Assembly: GCF_048323755.1 (NCBI RefSeq)
Contig: NZ_JBLWFS010000020.1
Location: 1 to 64,000 of the forward strand
Origin: Alkalihalobacterium sp048323755
GTDB lineage: Bacteria; Bacillota; Bacilli; Bacillales; Bacillaceae_F
Reading direction: 5' to 3'
Length of the DNA: 64,000 nt
Positions 33,866 through 41,982 of this stretch are shown here, piece after piece. How positions within the stretch are numbered: position 1 is the stretch's first letter; each line of letters opens with the position of its first letter. Below the pieces are notes generated by a model. It was not told the DNA's origin. It searched no databases and worked only from the letters and a program-made list of their open reading frames with translations. Position numbers and translations under genes: made by a program.

Positions 33866-34207
33866 ATGGATCGTCAATCAAAAAAACAGAGCCATACTCA
33901 AGAAAACAATCATTTGCCAAACGAGCATCATTCATCACCTGAGCAAGAAAAGAATAGAAAACCTTGGTACAACCAAGGTTGGCTCTGGCTGCTAGTCGCC
34001 CTACTCGGAATCGGTGTTTTGTTTTTCGGTTTCTCTTCTCTAATTAGTGAAATTGGAAATACAAATCAAGTGATCCAAGAACAGACAGAAGCAATCAATG
34101 AACAAAATAATGTATTACACTCTATTAATGAAGGAATGCAGGAAATTACAGTAACTATTCAAGACGCTATTAGTTCACTTAAAGACTCCATTAATGGTTC
34201 AGCATAA
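33866..34207 (+). CDS. Single-pass membrane protein with C-terminal coiled coil
   Basis: This 113-aa protein has a hydrophilic Gln/Asn/His-rich N-terminal 30 residues, one transmembrane helix (about residues 42-62, WLWLLVALLGIGVLFFGFSS) and a helical tail with heptad-like spacing (NQVIQEQTEAINEQNNVLHSINEG). GGAGGG lies 6 nt before the ATG. No family is recognised. It follows the acidic lipoprotein gene on the same strand and has a strong terminator behind it. Confidence 0.65.
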   Translation: MDRQSKKQSHTQENNHLPNEHHSSPEQEKNRKPWYNQGWLWLLVALLGIGVLFFGFSSLISEIGNTNQVIQEQTEAINEQNNVLHSINEGMQEITVTIQDAISSLKDSINGSA

Positions 34208-34264
34208 TGGGTTGGTGATCAGGAATACAGAATTAATAAGTTTGGTGAATGTTCTTACAATATA

Positions 34265-34300
34265 GAAGAAGCGGATGACTAGAATGTCATCCGCTTCTTC
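34265..34300 (+). terminator. Terminator of the membrane coiled-coil gene
   Basis: A perfect 15-bp stem (GAAGAAGCGGATGAC and its complement) with a 6-nt loop is followed by AGTTTTATAT. Confidence 0.9.
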
Positions 34301-34335
34301 AGTTTTATATAAGGTTTTAGCCATATTAAACAGAT

Positions 34336-34380
34336 TTAATAAAGAAAGAAAGAAACCAAGAGGAAGACGGTGATCCTCAT
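34336..34380 (-). CDS. Possible 14-aa hydrophobic peptide
   Basis: ATG with AAGGGAGG 7 nt upstream opens a frame encoding MRITVFLLVSFFLY and a stop, 24 nt behind the CNB/CPBP gene. The ribosome binding site is better than many real ones here. The peptide resembles a tiny membrane-inserting peptide or toxin-like product. Length alone prevents certainty. Confidence 0.3.
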   Translation of the reverse strand: MRITVFLLVSFFLY

Positions 34381-34404
34381 ACGGTGACCTCCCTTCTTGT
34401 TCAT

Positions 34405-35577
34405 TTAACTGATAAATTCCGTAAAGCCTAATATAAAAATAACCCATATACCTATTAGCATATGTGAAACACAAACACCGACGAATGACTTTTGCTTGGC
34501 AAACATCCAACCCCAGAATAAACCTGGAATAAAAGCCGAAAGTGCAAATAACGTCCCGATATGAGAGTGAGCCATGGCAAAAAGTAAATTCGATAGAATA
34601 ATTGATTTCATATGCTTTCCTTTTGACCCTGGTAAAAATCGATAAAGGGCCGATTGCAAGCCCGCTCTCGCAATAAATTCTTGAACGACAGAAAATAGAA
34701 TGTAAACAATAATGGTTAGTAAAAAGATAGAAAAACTAAAGCCTATTTCAGAAAACGCAGCAGTTGGATTAAATAATGCAATATCAGCAAATGCCGGTAT
34801 AAAAGTAATAAGGCCCCATTTCAAAACCAGGAAAAAGAATAATACAGGCAGCGTAAGAAGAATAGCGTCTTTTACATGAACCTTCCATTTGTCCAGCGAT
34901 AAACCGAAGGACTTTAACGGATATCCACTTTGCTTTAAGATCGTATACATAACAAACGCAAACCCGATTAATAACGCAACATCAACAAATGTAGACACCC
35001 CGTGATAATCAACAAAGTGAGTAAGCGACATAAGCATAAGTGTATAAATCGATAGAACGACTAATAAATTCGTAGCTAGTAACCCTAGGGCTTTATAGGA
35101 TTTCAACTCCTTTTGTTGTCTTGCTTCTTTTTCTAGCATCATTTCATTCTTATGCTGTACTTCTAACGAAAGCTGCTTCACCATCTTCCGTAACAATTTT
35201 ACTTGTAAACTTTTATAGTTAGGATTATTTAATAGATTTGTAACGTTAATTTTAATTAACAAGGAAGGTTGTCTCGTCCTAACAGCAGTGGTTGAACCAT
35301 GACCACCAACCTCTGCTAGATCCCCAATAAAATCACCATCGTTTAAGACGGTTACTAACTGTTCGTGTTCTCTCTGTTCTTTATATAGGCCAACACTGCC
35401 AGTTTTGATGATATATAAAGACGGTTCAGGATCTCCTTCACGAACGATATATTCGTCTTTTTCGGTCATCATTACTTTTGAATGTTGAGTGATAATGTTA
35501 ACCTCATCATCAGTAAACTCCGCCCCAAACGGATTATGTTTAATTTCATGATATACATTAAAAGTTTTACTGCTCAT
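34405..35577 (-). CDS. Cyclic-nucleotide-binding domain fused to CPBP-type membrane protein
   Basis: The 390-aa protein has an N-terminal cNMP-binding-like beta barrel (residues 15-115, EYIVREGDPEPSLYIIKTGSVGLY, then GDFIGDLAEVGG). A charged linker (130-165) and eight or so helices of a CPBP (Abi/CAAX protease) domain follow. CPBP motifs are present but altered. Motif 1 is QEFIAR where EExxxR is expected, motif 2 LFAMAHSH supplies a histidine and motif 3 VSHML another. The missing first glutamate may mean a non-proteolytic subfamily. AGGAG lies 9 nt before the ATG. A signal-gated membrane sensor is inferred; the ligand is unknown. Confidence 0.8.
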   Translation of the reverse strand: MSSKTFNVYHEIKHNPFGAEFTDDEVNIITQHSKVMMTEKDEYIVREGDPEPSLYIIKTGSVGLYKEQREHEQLVTVLNDGDFIGDLAEVGGHGSTTAVRTRQPSLLIKINVTNLLNNPNYKSLQVKLLRKMVKQLSLEVQHKNEMMLEKEARQQKELKSYKALGLLATNLLVVLSIYTLMLMSLTHFVDYHGVSTFVDVALLIGFAFVMYTILKQSGYPLKSFGLSLDKWKVHVKDAILLTLPVLFFFLVLKWGLITFIPAFADIALFNPTAAFSEIGFSFSIFLLTIIVYILFSVVQEFIARAGLQSALYRFLPGSKGKHMKSIILSNLLFAMAHSHIGTLFALSAFIPGLFWGWMFAKQKSFVGVCVSHMLIGIWVIFILGFTEFIS

Positions 35578-35730
35578 AGTAACCCGCTCCTAGTTTCGCA
35601 AGAGATGTTATTTTAGTCATACCTTTAATTATAGTAGATGCAATGGGGCAAATATAGTAGGTACGAGACAGCAATATTTAGTAATGTAGAAGGATATTAG
35701 AAACTAGGATTGGGGATAATTTACTAAAAA

Positions 35731-35770
35731 AATAGATTGTTATCAAAAAGGTACATGGCAACAATCTATT
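35731..35770 (-). terminator. Terminator of the 85-aa protein gene
   Basis: AATAGATTGTT and AACAATCTATT arms lie 32 nt past the stop, with seven T residues following on the minus strand. Confidence 0.8.
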
Positions 35771-35801
35771 CTCATTTTACGAGCCTAAATTGAGGGAAAT
35801 C

Positions 35802-36059
35802 TTACAGTTCGTCTAATTCTTCAAGAACTGCTGGATTGAATAAGGAATGTGACATTGATTGATCAATCTGTTCTAGAGGCAAATCACCAGTATAGGATTT
35901 GATTTCATGCTCAATCTTTCTTATATCTTCCATAACCACATCGTAAGCGTCAGTATCATTCTCTAGTTCAGTTATTTTGTTTTGCAACATTTGTCTTGTT
36001 TCCATTAAAATATGTAAATCTTGTAACTTTTCAACATAAGTTAATTCTCTTTCCATCAT
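35802..36059 (-). CDS. 85-aa coiled-coil hypothetical protein
   Basis: A small soluble protein with an N-terminal helix pair (VEKLQDLHILMETRQMLQNKITELEN and DVVMEDIRKIEHEIKSY) and an acidic end. AAAGGAGG lies 6 nt before the first of two adjacent ATG codons. No family is recognised. It is a single-gene unit behind its own terminator. Confidence 0.65.
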   Translation of the reverse strand: MMERELTYVEKLQDLHILMETRQMLQNKITELENDTDAYDVVMEDIRKIEHEIKSYTGDLPLEQIDQSMSHSLFNPAVLEELDEL

Positions 36060-36146
36060 ATCCCTCCTCCTTTGTTATACTTTCCAATTTTTTGATTAAA
36101 TATGTATTTCTTGTTTAATGTTGAGGCATTTCTACTAAATGTTAAA

Positions 36147-36174
36147 AGCTATCCCGAATAAATACGGGATAGCT
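36147..36174 (-). terminator. Terminator of the cyclase-symporter-FAH operon
   Basis: AGCTATCCCG and CGGGATAGCT are perfect 10-bp arms with an 8-nt loop, 9 nt past the FAH-family stop. The T-run is short. Confidence 0.75.
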
Positions 36175-36183
36175 CAGTAGTGA

Positions 36184-37092
36184 TTAGATGATTTTATTTT
36201 TTAAAGTACCTAAATGTTCAATCTCTAGCTCCACTTTATCTCCAGGTTCTAACCACCTATGGACTTCATTACCTAATTCAAGAATACAACCCGAACCGAC
36301 TGTTCCAGAACCAAAAATCTCTCCACAATGAAGTGGAACTCCAGCAGATGCTCTCTCAATCATTTGGCCAAAAGTATAATACATGGTTTGAGCATTTCCT
36401 TCTGACAAAAGCTTCCCGTTTACTTTTGCGGTCATACGGAGGTTAAATTTATCTCCGCTACGGTATGGCTCTAATTCGTCTTTTGTTATAATATATGGCC
36501 CTATCGATGTAGCAAAGTCTTTACCCTTAGCTGGACCTAAACCAATTTGCATTTCTTTCATTTGCAAATCCCTTGCTGACCAATCATTTAATATTGTATA
36601 ACCAAAAATATAGTCATCAGCTTCTTCCGCTTTAATATCTCTGCCATCTTTACCGATTATACATGCAATCTCCAATTCATAATCAAGCATTCTACAGGTT
36701 GGAGGCCTTTCTACATCTTCTTCAGGACCCTTTAAAACTAAGTGATTCGTAAAGTAAAAGGCAGGAATTTCATACCAAGCTTCGGACATTTTTATCTTAC
36801 TTCTCTTGGTAGCATTCACCACATGCTCTTCAAACGCCATAAAGTCTCTTACACTTGGAGGAATTGGTATTGGTGTTGTCAGTTGTACTTCGTCAAAGTT
36901 ATACGATGGTTCTATGAGATGTCTATTAATTTCGTTTGCTAACGGCAAATACTCTTCGTTAAGCTTTATAAATTCCAGTAAGTTACTTGGTAATTGGCCT
37001 TTACTAACCTCTTGCATATCTGCCACGCCATTACCTAAAATCCACCCTGATCTAAGGTCACCATTAGCATGTCTATATGTTACAAGTTTCAT
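36184..37092 (-). CDS. Fumarylacetoacetate hydrolase-family protein
   Basis: This 302-aa enzyme carries the FAH fold. Its metal site includes DYELEIACIIG (137-147), followed by GYTILNDWSARDLQ (164-177), KGKDFATSIGP and the C-terminal GDKVELEIEHLG. Family members cleave C-C bonds or hydrate/decarboxylate oxo acids from aromatic and heterocycle breakdown. The frame opens at 37200, but AAAGGAGA lies 7 nt before the ATG at 37092, only 13 nt behind the symporter stop. It is the last gene of the cyclase-symporter-FAH operon and probably acts on the product of the cyclase step. Confidence 0.9.
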   Translation of the reverse strand: MKLVTYRHANGDLRSGWILGNGVADMQEVSKGQLPSNLLEFIKLNEEYLPLANEINRHLIEPSYNFDEVQLTTPIPIPPSVRDFMAFEEHVVNATKRSKIKMSEAWYEIPAFYFTNHLVLKGPEEDVERPPTCRMLDYELEIACIIGKDGRDIKAEEADDYIFGYTILNDWSARDLQMKEMQIGLGPAKGKDFATSIGPYIITKDELEPYRSGDKFNLRMTAKVNGKLLSEGNAQTMYYTFGQMIERASAGVPLHCGEIFGSGTVGSGCILELGNEVHRWLEPGDKVELEIEHLGTLKNKII

Positions 37093-37105
37093 TAAGCACT
37101 CTCCT

Positions 37106-39085
37106 TTATATACTAGAATGTTGAATTGTAGTTGGTGGATATTTATTGACGAGACGTTTACCTGTTTCAGTAATAGTAACTTTCCGTCTCCAAACACCAA
37201 ATTCTTTTACATGATTTTGTTTTATGAGTTTTGCTAAAACGACAGAAGCCTTTAAAGAATCGTACTCTTGTTGTTTTAAATATTTTTGCAACACATCGGT
37301 TCCCTCATTTAGCTTTTGTAAGAATAAAATATCTTCAAACGATACATTGTCTTCACTCATTCTTTTTTGCTCATTTGTTAACGAAAAGTACTTTTTTGCA
37401 TCTTTAGCTAGCTCAAATGTATAAAATCCAGGCCCTGTATATTTTTGTCTAGTAATTAATCTTTTTTGATCTAAACTCTCAACAATCTTATTACTAACAG
37501 AAGAATCCACTCCGAGCATATCACTCACTTCGGCCATCGTGTTGTAACCAAAGTGGATGAGTTTTAAGACTGATTTTTCATCTTCATTCACTTCAATAGG
37601 GTCAATTACACTTTCTTCCTTCCAATCCTTTGCACCATAATAATTAGGTTTTGTCACTAAACTAATTAATATAGTGGCGGTTAATGTAACTACTAAACCT
37701 ACTACTCCAATATGAGTATATTGAGCAATGTTAAAGATACCTGCCAAATCTAAGACGGTAAATAGAATTAATACAAATATTCCGAGGATTGCTCCCCAAA
37801 AAGCCCCTTGAATGGATGTACGTTTCCACCAAATACCTAAAAATACTAAAATTGATGGTGGTCCGAGCCATGCAGTGGAGAATGCAAATAAGTATAGTGG
37901 TCCCCCAGGATAAAAACAGAGTAACCAGACAAGTAAACCTAAAATGAGTGTAATAACTTTTGATGGGGTCGTTAATTGTTTTGAAGTGGCATTAGGTTTA
38001 AAGTACCGCTGATAGAAATCACGAACAGCTGTACTCGATGCTCCAATTAATGCTGTAGTTGATGTGGAAATTGAAGCTGCTAAAGCTCCTGTTAATGCGA
38101 GGGCTGCAATACCTACTGGAATGACTGTTAAGACAACACCAAACGCTGACATTGGATTAGCGGTTCCATTTGGTGCAAATTGATCTGCAAACATACTGCC
38201 TGCAAATAGTCCGATAAAAGCTAAAATGAGAGTTGGAATAAATAACAGTAATGCCCCATAGACAAAAGAAAGTTTTGCCGTTCTTTCACTTCTAGTTGAA
38301 GAAACACGCAACCAATAGTAGTTATTTCCCCATACTAAAAAGCAAGCAAATAATACAATAAAAGTTAGAATACTAGGATACTTAAGAGAAAATATCGACA
38401 TTTGTGCATTAGCAAATCCACTAGTCCAATAACTAAAATCACCCGCCCAGTTACTGCTAATGAAACTCGTGCCTCCAAATTGAGTGAGGACTGTAATAAA
38501 TAGTACTGGCAGAGCAATTAAGCCGATACACATTTGAATAAAATCAGTTAACGTAACAGCCCAAAACCCTCCAATATACGTAAATAAGAGGAACATAAAA
38601 AAGATAACCGATAACGTCCAAATAATCGGCCACCCTGTAAAACCAGTTGCAACCATCGCCATGGACACAACATTATTGGCCATAATACCAAGCAGTCCAA
38701 GAATAGTTGTCACTGTAATTAGGGTTCTTGTCTTAGCGTCATACCTCATTTCCAGCCATTCGGATAACGTATGAGCTCCTGAACGTCTAATGTAGGGAGC
38801 AAAAATAATCCCATATAATGCTAAGCCCCCAATGGCATATACAAGCCCAAACCCAAGTGATCCCCAAAATCCGGTTGTGAGAGCCAGCCCTGGAATAAGC
38901 GTAATCATCGTTCCTGCAAATCCGATCGCAGCAACCCCGAAAACATTAATTAACAAACTTACTTCTCGGCCTGCAATAAAATAATCATTCGAGCCTGTGA
39001 TCCATTTTTTCGTAATGAAACCACCATACAACAGAATGATGATGAAAATGACACTATATAAAAGAAAGATCATATTAAAACTCAT
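37106..39085 (-). CDS. Sodium:solute symporter with C-terminal winged-helix extension
   Basis: This 659-aa protein has residues 1-478 forming an SSS-family transporter of about 13 helices (SNDYFIAGR at 32-40, LSEWLEMRY at 107-115, ALTGALAASISTSTTALIGAS at 330-350). Residues 503-568 read as a winged-helix DNA-binding-like domain (VLKLIHFGYNTMAEVSDMLG, SNKIVESLDQKRLITRQ). Residues 584-648 look like a second copy ending VTITETGKRLV. SSS transporters import organic acids or similar solutes with Na+. Fusion to winged helices is unusual and could couple transport to gene control or be a protein-interaction module. It lies 15 nt behind the cyclase gene. Confidence 0.88.
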   Translation of the reverse strand: MSFNMIFLLYSVIFIIILLYGGFITKKWITGSNDYFIAGREVSLLINVFGVAAIGFAGTMITLIPGLALTTGFWGSLGFGLVYAIGGLALYGIIFAPYIRRSGAHTLSEWLEMRYDAKTRTLITVTTILGLLGIMANNVVSMAMVATGFTGWPIIWTLSVIFFMFLLFTYIGGFWAVTLTDFIQMCIGLIALPVLFITVLTQFGGTSFISSNWAGDFSYWTSGFANAQMSIFSLKYPSILTFIVLFACFLVWGNNYYWLRVSSTRSERTAKLSFVYGALLLFIPTLILAFIGLFAGSMFADQFAPNGTANPMSAFGVVLTVIPVGIAALALTGALAASISTSTTALIGASSTAVRDFYQRYFKPNATSKQLTTPSKVITLILGLLVWLLCFYPGGPLYLFAFSTAWLGPPSILVFLGIWWKRTSIQGAFWGAILGIFVLILFTVLDLAGIFNIAQYTHIGVVGLVVTLTATILISLVTKPNYYGAKDWKEESVIDPIEVNEDEKSVLKLIHFGYNTMAEVSDMLGVDSSVSNKIVESLDQKRLITRQKYTGPGFYTFELAKDAKKYFSLTNEQKRMSEDNVSFEDILFLQKLNEGTDVLQKYLKQQEYDSLKASVVLAKLIKQNHVKEFGVWRRKVTITETGKRLVNKYPPTTIQHSSI

Positions 39086-39100
39086 ATTCTATCTCCCTTC

Positions 39101-39871
39101 TTAATCAAAAATTGCTACTGGTCTCGCCCAACCTCCGCTTGCGCCTTTAATTTTTACTGGAAAGACAGCCACTTTAAATCCAAAACGTTGTGGTAATTGA
39201 TCTAAATTAGCTAGTTTCTCAATTTGACAGTATTCTTGTTCCTTACCTGCAAAATGAGCTGCCCAAAGTACTCCTTCTCTAGGATTTTGGAGATAATCCT
39301 TAGCTTGTAAATACAACGGGATATCCCACCCCCATCCATCTGTACCCATGACTTTAATACCTTTACTCATCAACCACTTGGTTGCATCCGCTGATACTCC
39401 TGCATGGACACTTGCATAGTTTTCTTGATAGTATTTTTTATCTGCATCTGTCCGAATAAGTACGATATCATATGGTTTTAATTCATAATTCATTTCCTTT
39501 AACTGACTCTCTAAATCCTCTATTTGAATTTCATAGCCTTCTGCCTTCATGCTAAAATCAAACAATACTCCATTACCGTAAAACCATTCTAAAGGCAGTT
39601 CATCTATCGTTCTTGATCGTTCTCCATTCGTTTTTGAAGCATAATGCCAAGGCGCATCGACATGAGTCCCTGTATGTGTAGATAATGTAATTGTTTCAAC
39701 TGCCCATGCCTCGCCGTCAGGAAAATCTTCTGCCTTTAGCCCAAGTAGCTGCGCTGCCTGTTCGGCTCCTTCCTTATGTTCAGAATAAGAGATTTGCGGT
39801 GGAAACGGCTCCTTCGCTTCACTATCCAAGGGTACACTGAGATCAATAATTCTCAACTGATTTCTGTTCAT
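39101..39871 (-). CDS. Cyclase-family (KynB-like) metal-dependent hydrolase
   Basis: This 256-aa soluble enzyme has the cyclase/arylformamidase metal motif HTGTHVDAPWH (residues 65-75), flanked by IIDLSVPLD at the start and GVSADATKWL later. Such enzymes hydrolyse N-formylkynurenine, cyclic amides or isatin-like rings. First in an operon with a sodium symporter and an FAH-family enzyme, it probably opens a ring or amide of an imported compound. AAGGAGGA precedes the ATG by 4 nt. A cre site 40 bp upstream predicts CcpA control. The substrate is unknown; no kynureninase gene is adjacent. Confidence 0.87.
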   Translation of the reverse strand: MNRNQLRIIDLSVPLDSEAKEPFPPQISYSEHKEGAEQAAQLLGLKAEDFPDGEAWAVETITLSTHTGTHVDAPWHYASKTNGERSRTIDELPLEWFYGNGVLFDFSMKAEGYEIQIEDLESQLKEMNYELKPYDIVLIRTDADKKYYQENYASVHAGVSADATKWLMSKGIKVMGTDGWGWDIPLYLQAKDYLQNPREGVLWAAHFAGKEQEYCQIEKLANLDQLPQRFGFKVAVFPVKIKGASGGWARPVAIFD

Positions 39872-39910
39872 ATCTTCCTCCTTAAGTTTATTTTTTGAAT
39901 AGAGCTTAAT

Positions 39911-39924
39911 AGAAAGCGCTTACA
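39911..39924. promoter_or_regulatory. Catabolite-responsive element (cre)
   Basis: Read on the minus strand, TGTAAGCGCTTTCT matches the CcpA consensus TGWAANCGNTNWCA at 13 of 14 positions. It lies 40 bp upstream of the cyclase start, where CcpA would repress the catabolic operon in the presence of preferred sugars. Confidence 0.75.
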
Positions 39925-39940
39925 TTTTTCTTGCAAAGAA

Positions 39941-39976
39941 ATTAAGTTGATACGTTTTCCTATACTTAAACTTAAT
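39941..39976. promoter_or_regulatory. Inverted repeat between regulator and cyclase genes
   Basis: ATTAAGTT (39941-39948) and AACTTAAT (39969-39976) flank a 20-bp spacer between the TrmB-type gene and the cre site. It could be the regulator's operator or a weak hairpin. Confidence 0.3.
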
Positions 39977-39996
39977 CACCTCCTTTAAGATTAATG

Positions 39997-40803
39997 CTAA
40001 AAGTCATCTATTAACTTTTCTAGTTGTTCCCCGTATAATTTCTTTAAATCCTGATCAAAATCATTCATTATTCTATTCACATAAATATCATGTCTAATAT
40101 AATTTCGTGTTGTCTTAACCATTGACTGATGACTAGATACAACTCCACTAGACTTCGCTGACTTAGCCTCCAAGACAATTACTTTTTTATCATCAAGAAC
40201 AATACTTAATTCTCCGAAATGACGGTCATCAACTTTTGTACTTGGATAATGAAAAAAGTGACTCCAAGGAATTGGGGTTGTGGTTTGATCGAATATCATA
40301 GTGACAACTTTTACCCCACGTTTCTGTGCAGCTGCTAAGTGAGATATAAGCGCATCAAATTCTTTTGCCCAGCAACTCATTATGATTTCCTGACTCGACT
40401 GGTCAATTTCATTTTTAATTACTTCAATCGAAGTTTCATATCCTTCCATATGAAACAATTCGCTCCATTCTTCGTCACTGCTATTCGAAATCTGTTCCAA
40501 GGATGTGTGAAGTAAATTTAAATTCTCAGTAAACTCTTTTTCAAATGATGTTAACAAATCTTCATAAGGTAACGGACTATAACGCTTACTTGTTGATTTA
40601 TCTCCACTTTTTACTAGGAAGACATAGCCTTTTTCTTGCATTTTCCTTAATGTTTCGTATACTTTGGGTCCTGGTACCCCAGAAGATTTAGCTATCATAT
40701 TCCCATTAGCGGGGTAACTTTTTAACAAGGATAGGTAAACCTTTGCTTCATATTCAGTAAAACCATTGTTCTTTAATGAGTTTATAATATTCTGATTTTT
40801 CAT
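39997..40803 (-). CDS. TrmB-family transcriptional regulator
   Basis: This 268-aa regulator has an N-terminal TrmB winged helix (residues 5-75, NGFTEYEAKVYLSLLKSYPANGNMIAKSSGVPGPKVYETLRKM) and a C-terminal sensor domain with a phospholipase-D-like fold phrase (EIIMSCWAKEFDALI). TrmB proteins sense sugars or related metabolites. The start is ATG 40803, with AGGTG 6 nt upstream, rather than the GTG at 40812. It lies directly upstream of the cyclase-symporter-FAH operon on the same strand and is its likely specific regulator. Confidence 0.85.
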   Translation of the reverse strand: MKNQNIINSLKNNGFTEYEAKVYLSLLKSYPANGNMIAKSSGVPGPKVYETLRKMQEKGYVFLVKSGDKSTSKRYSPLPYEDLLTSFEKEFTENLNLLHTSLEQISNSSDEEWSELFHMEGYETSIEVIKNEIDQSSQEIIMSCWAKEFDALISHLAAAQKRGVKVVTMIFDQTTTPIPWSHFFHYPSTKVDDRHFGELSIVLDDKKVIVLEAKSAKSSGVVSSHQSMVKTTRNYIRHDIYVNRIMNDFDQDLKKLYGEQLEKLIDDF

Positions 40804-40906
40804 AATATTCACCTGAATTGTATTTTACTACTAGGGTAGTATGATGTCAATAATATATTAGAAAAAATATCCTCTTTTAACCTCAACATAAAATTTTCAT
40901 TATAAT

Positions 40907-41167
40907 TTAACTACTTAATATATCAACCTTTCTTAGCAATCTCTGTTCACCTTCAATTTTTCCACCATCATTATAAACCGTACCATCAATTGAATTATAT
41001 ATACTGACTGTTGAATGTTTTCTTAGGTACAGATCACCTGTCAGTTCAGCGTACAAAAATAGCTTTGCCCCACTTAGTACCTGAATGTCACCCTTTACTT
41101 TCCCTTTAATGATCGTATCTACTTCAATGATTGCATCACTTAAGTTATTACCGATAATAAGTTTCAA
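40907..41167 (-). CDS. Small bactofilin-like / polymer-forming protein
   Basis: This short, beta-rich protein (about 86 aa) has regularly spaced hydrophobic strands separated by Gly and Asp (DTIIKGKVKGDIQVLSGAKLF, ELTGDLYLRKHSTVSIYNSIDGTV). This is the pattern of a right-handed beta-solenoid like bactofilins, but with few turns. AAGGAG directly abuts an ATG at 41176. The TTG at 41167 has proper 9-nt spacing and is chosen. Bactofilins form cytoskeletal filaments; a filament role for so short a protein is uncertain. Confidence 0.6.
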   Translation of the reverse strand: MKLIIGNNLSDAIIEVDTIIKGKVKGDIQVLSGAKLFLYAELTGDLYLRKHSTVSIYNSIDGTVYNDGGKIEGEQRLLRKVDILSS

Positions 41168-41392
41168 TATCACCATCTCCTTTAATCAAACAAACATTAA
41201 CTCTATTAGAATTAATCGCTGAAGCCTCTCTTTTGTTACACAAAATTTAAAATTTTTTATTACGCTCAGCAATCAATTATCTGTTTTCTTCCAAAATAAA
41301 ATATAATTTAGAAATTTTCGTAACAAGTTTACGTTTTAAAAGATTAATAGAATTGAATAAATTAATAAGGAGGAATTATTTCATGTTTCTAA

Positions 41393-41880
41393 TTCAAAGA
41401 ACGAGCTTTTTGTTTTGTTTATTTTCTCTAGCTGTTTTCACCTGGACTACAAGTACATTTGCGGTTGAAGAACAGTTGGAGCCTGGTGCTTTAACTCCCC
41501 CACCGCCAATTGAACTTGATGAAGATATTGGGGACTTCAATATAATGTATAGTTCTTTATCTTCTCTCATTAGTAATGCATTTAGCAGTATTTCAAGAAA
41601 TAATAATACGGTTAGGGTTTCGGGGGATACGTATACGACCAGGACGGTAGATGAATTACGACTTACTCTTGATATTCAACGGTGGGATGGCTCTAAGTGG
41701 AATACGATAGGTTCAAGAGGACCCTTTATCGATTATAATTGGTATTTCACTTCTGCCTCACAGAGTTATACAGTCACAAAAGGTTATTATTACCGTGCAC
41801 GTACTGTACACTATATTCGGTCCGGCAGATCTACCGAACAAGTCACACGTTACAGTAGACATATATTAGTTCCGCTATAA
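41393..41880 (+). CDS. Secreted DUF6147-like protein
   Basis: This 162-aa exported protein has a signal peptide (MFLIQRTSFLFCLFSLAVF, cleavage after TFA near residue 26), a Pro-rich linker and a beta-rich domain (STVDEL-like TVDELRLTLDIQRWDG, then YTVTKGYYYRARTVHYI). That resembles the DUF6147 group of secreted Bacillus proteins. The frame opens at 41353, but AAGGAGGA lies 8 nt before the ATG at 41393. No catalytic motif is seen. An extracellular binding or surface role is possible. Confidence 0.7.
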
Positions 41881-41918
41881 AAGATGAACTAGATGCCAAA
41901 AGAAGAAAAGAGCAAAAC

Positions 41919-41959
41919 AAAGCCCAGCCTACGACCTTAGACGGTATCGGCAGGGCTTT
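41919..41959. terminator. Bidirectional terminator
   Basis: AAAGCCC...GGC and AGGGCTTT arms lie between the convergent stops at 41880 and 41983, with an ordinary T-rich tail on the plus strand. Confidence 0.65.
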
Positions 41960-41982
41960 AACTATTTAATAGCAATCCAACA

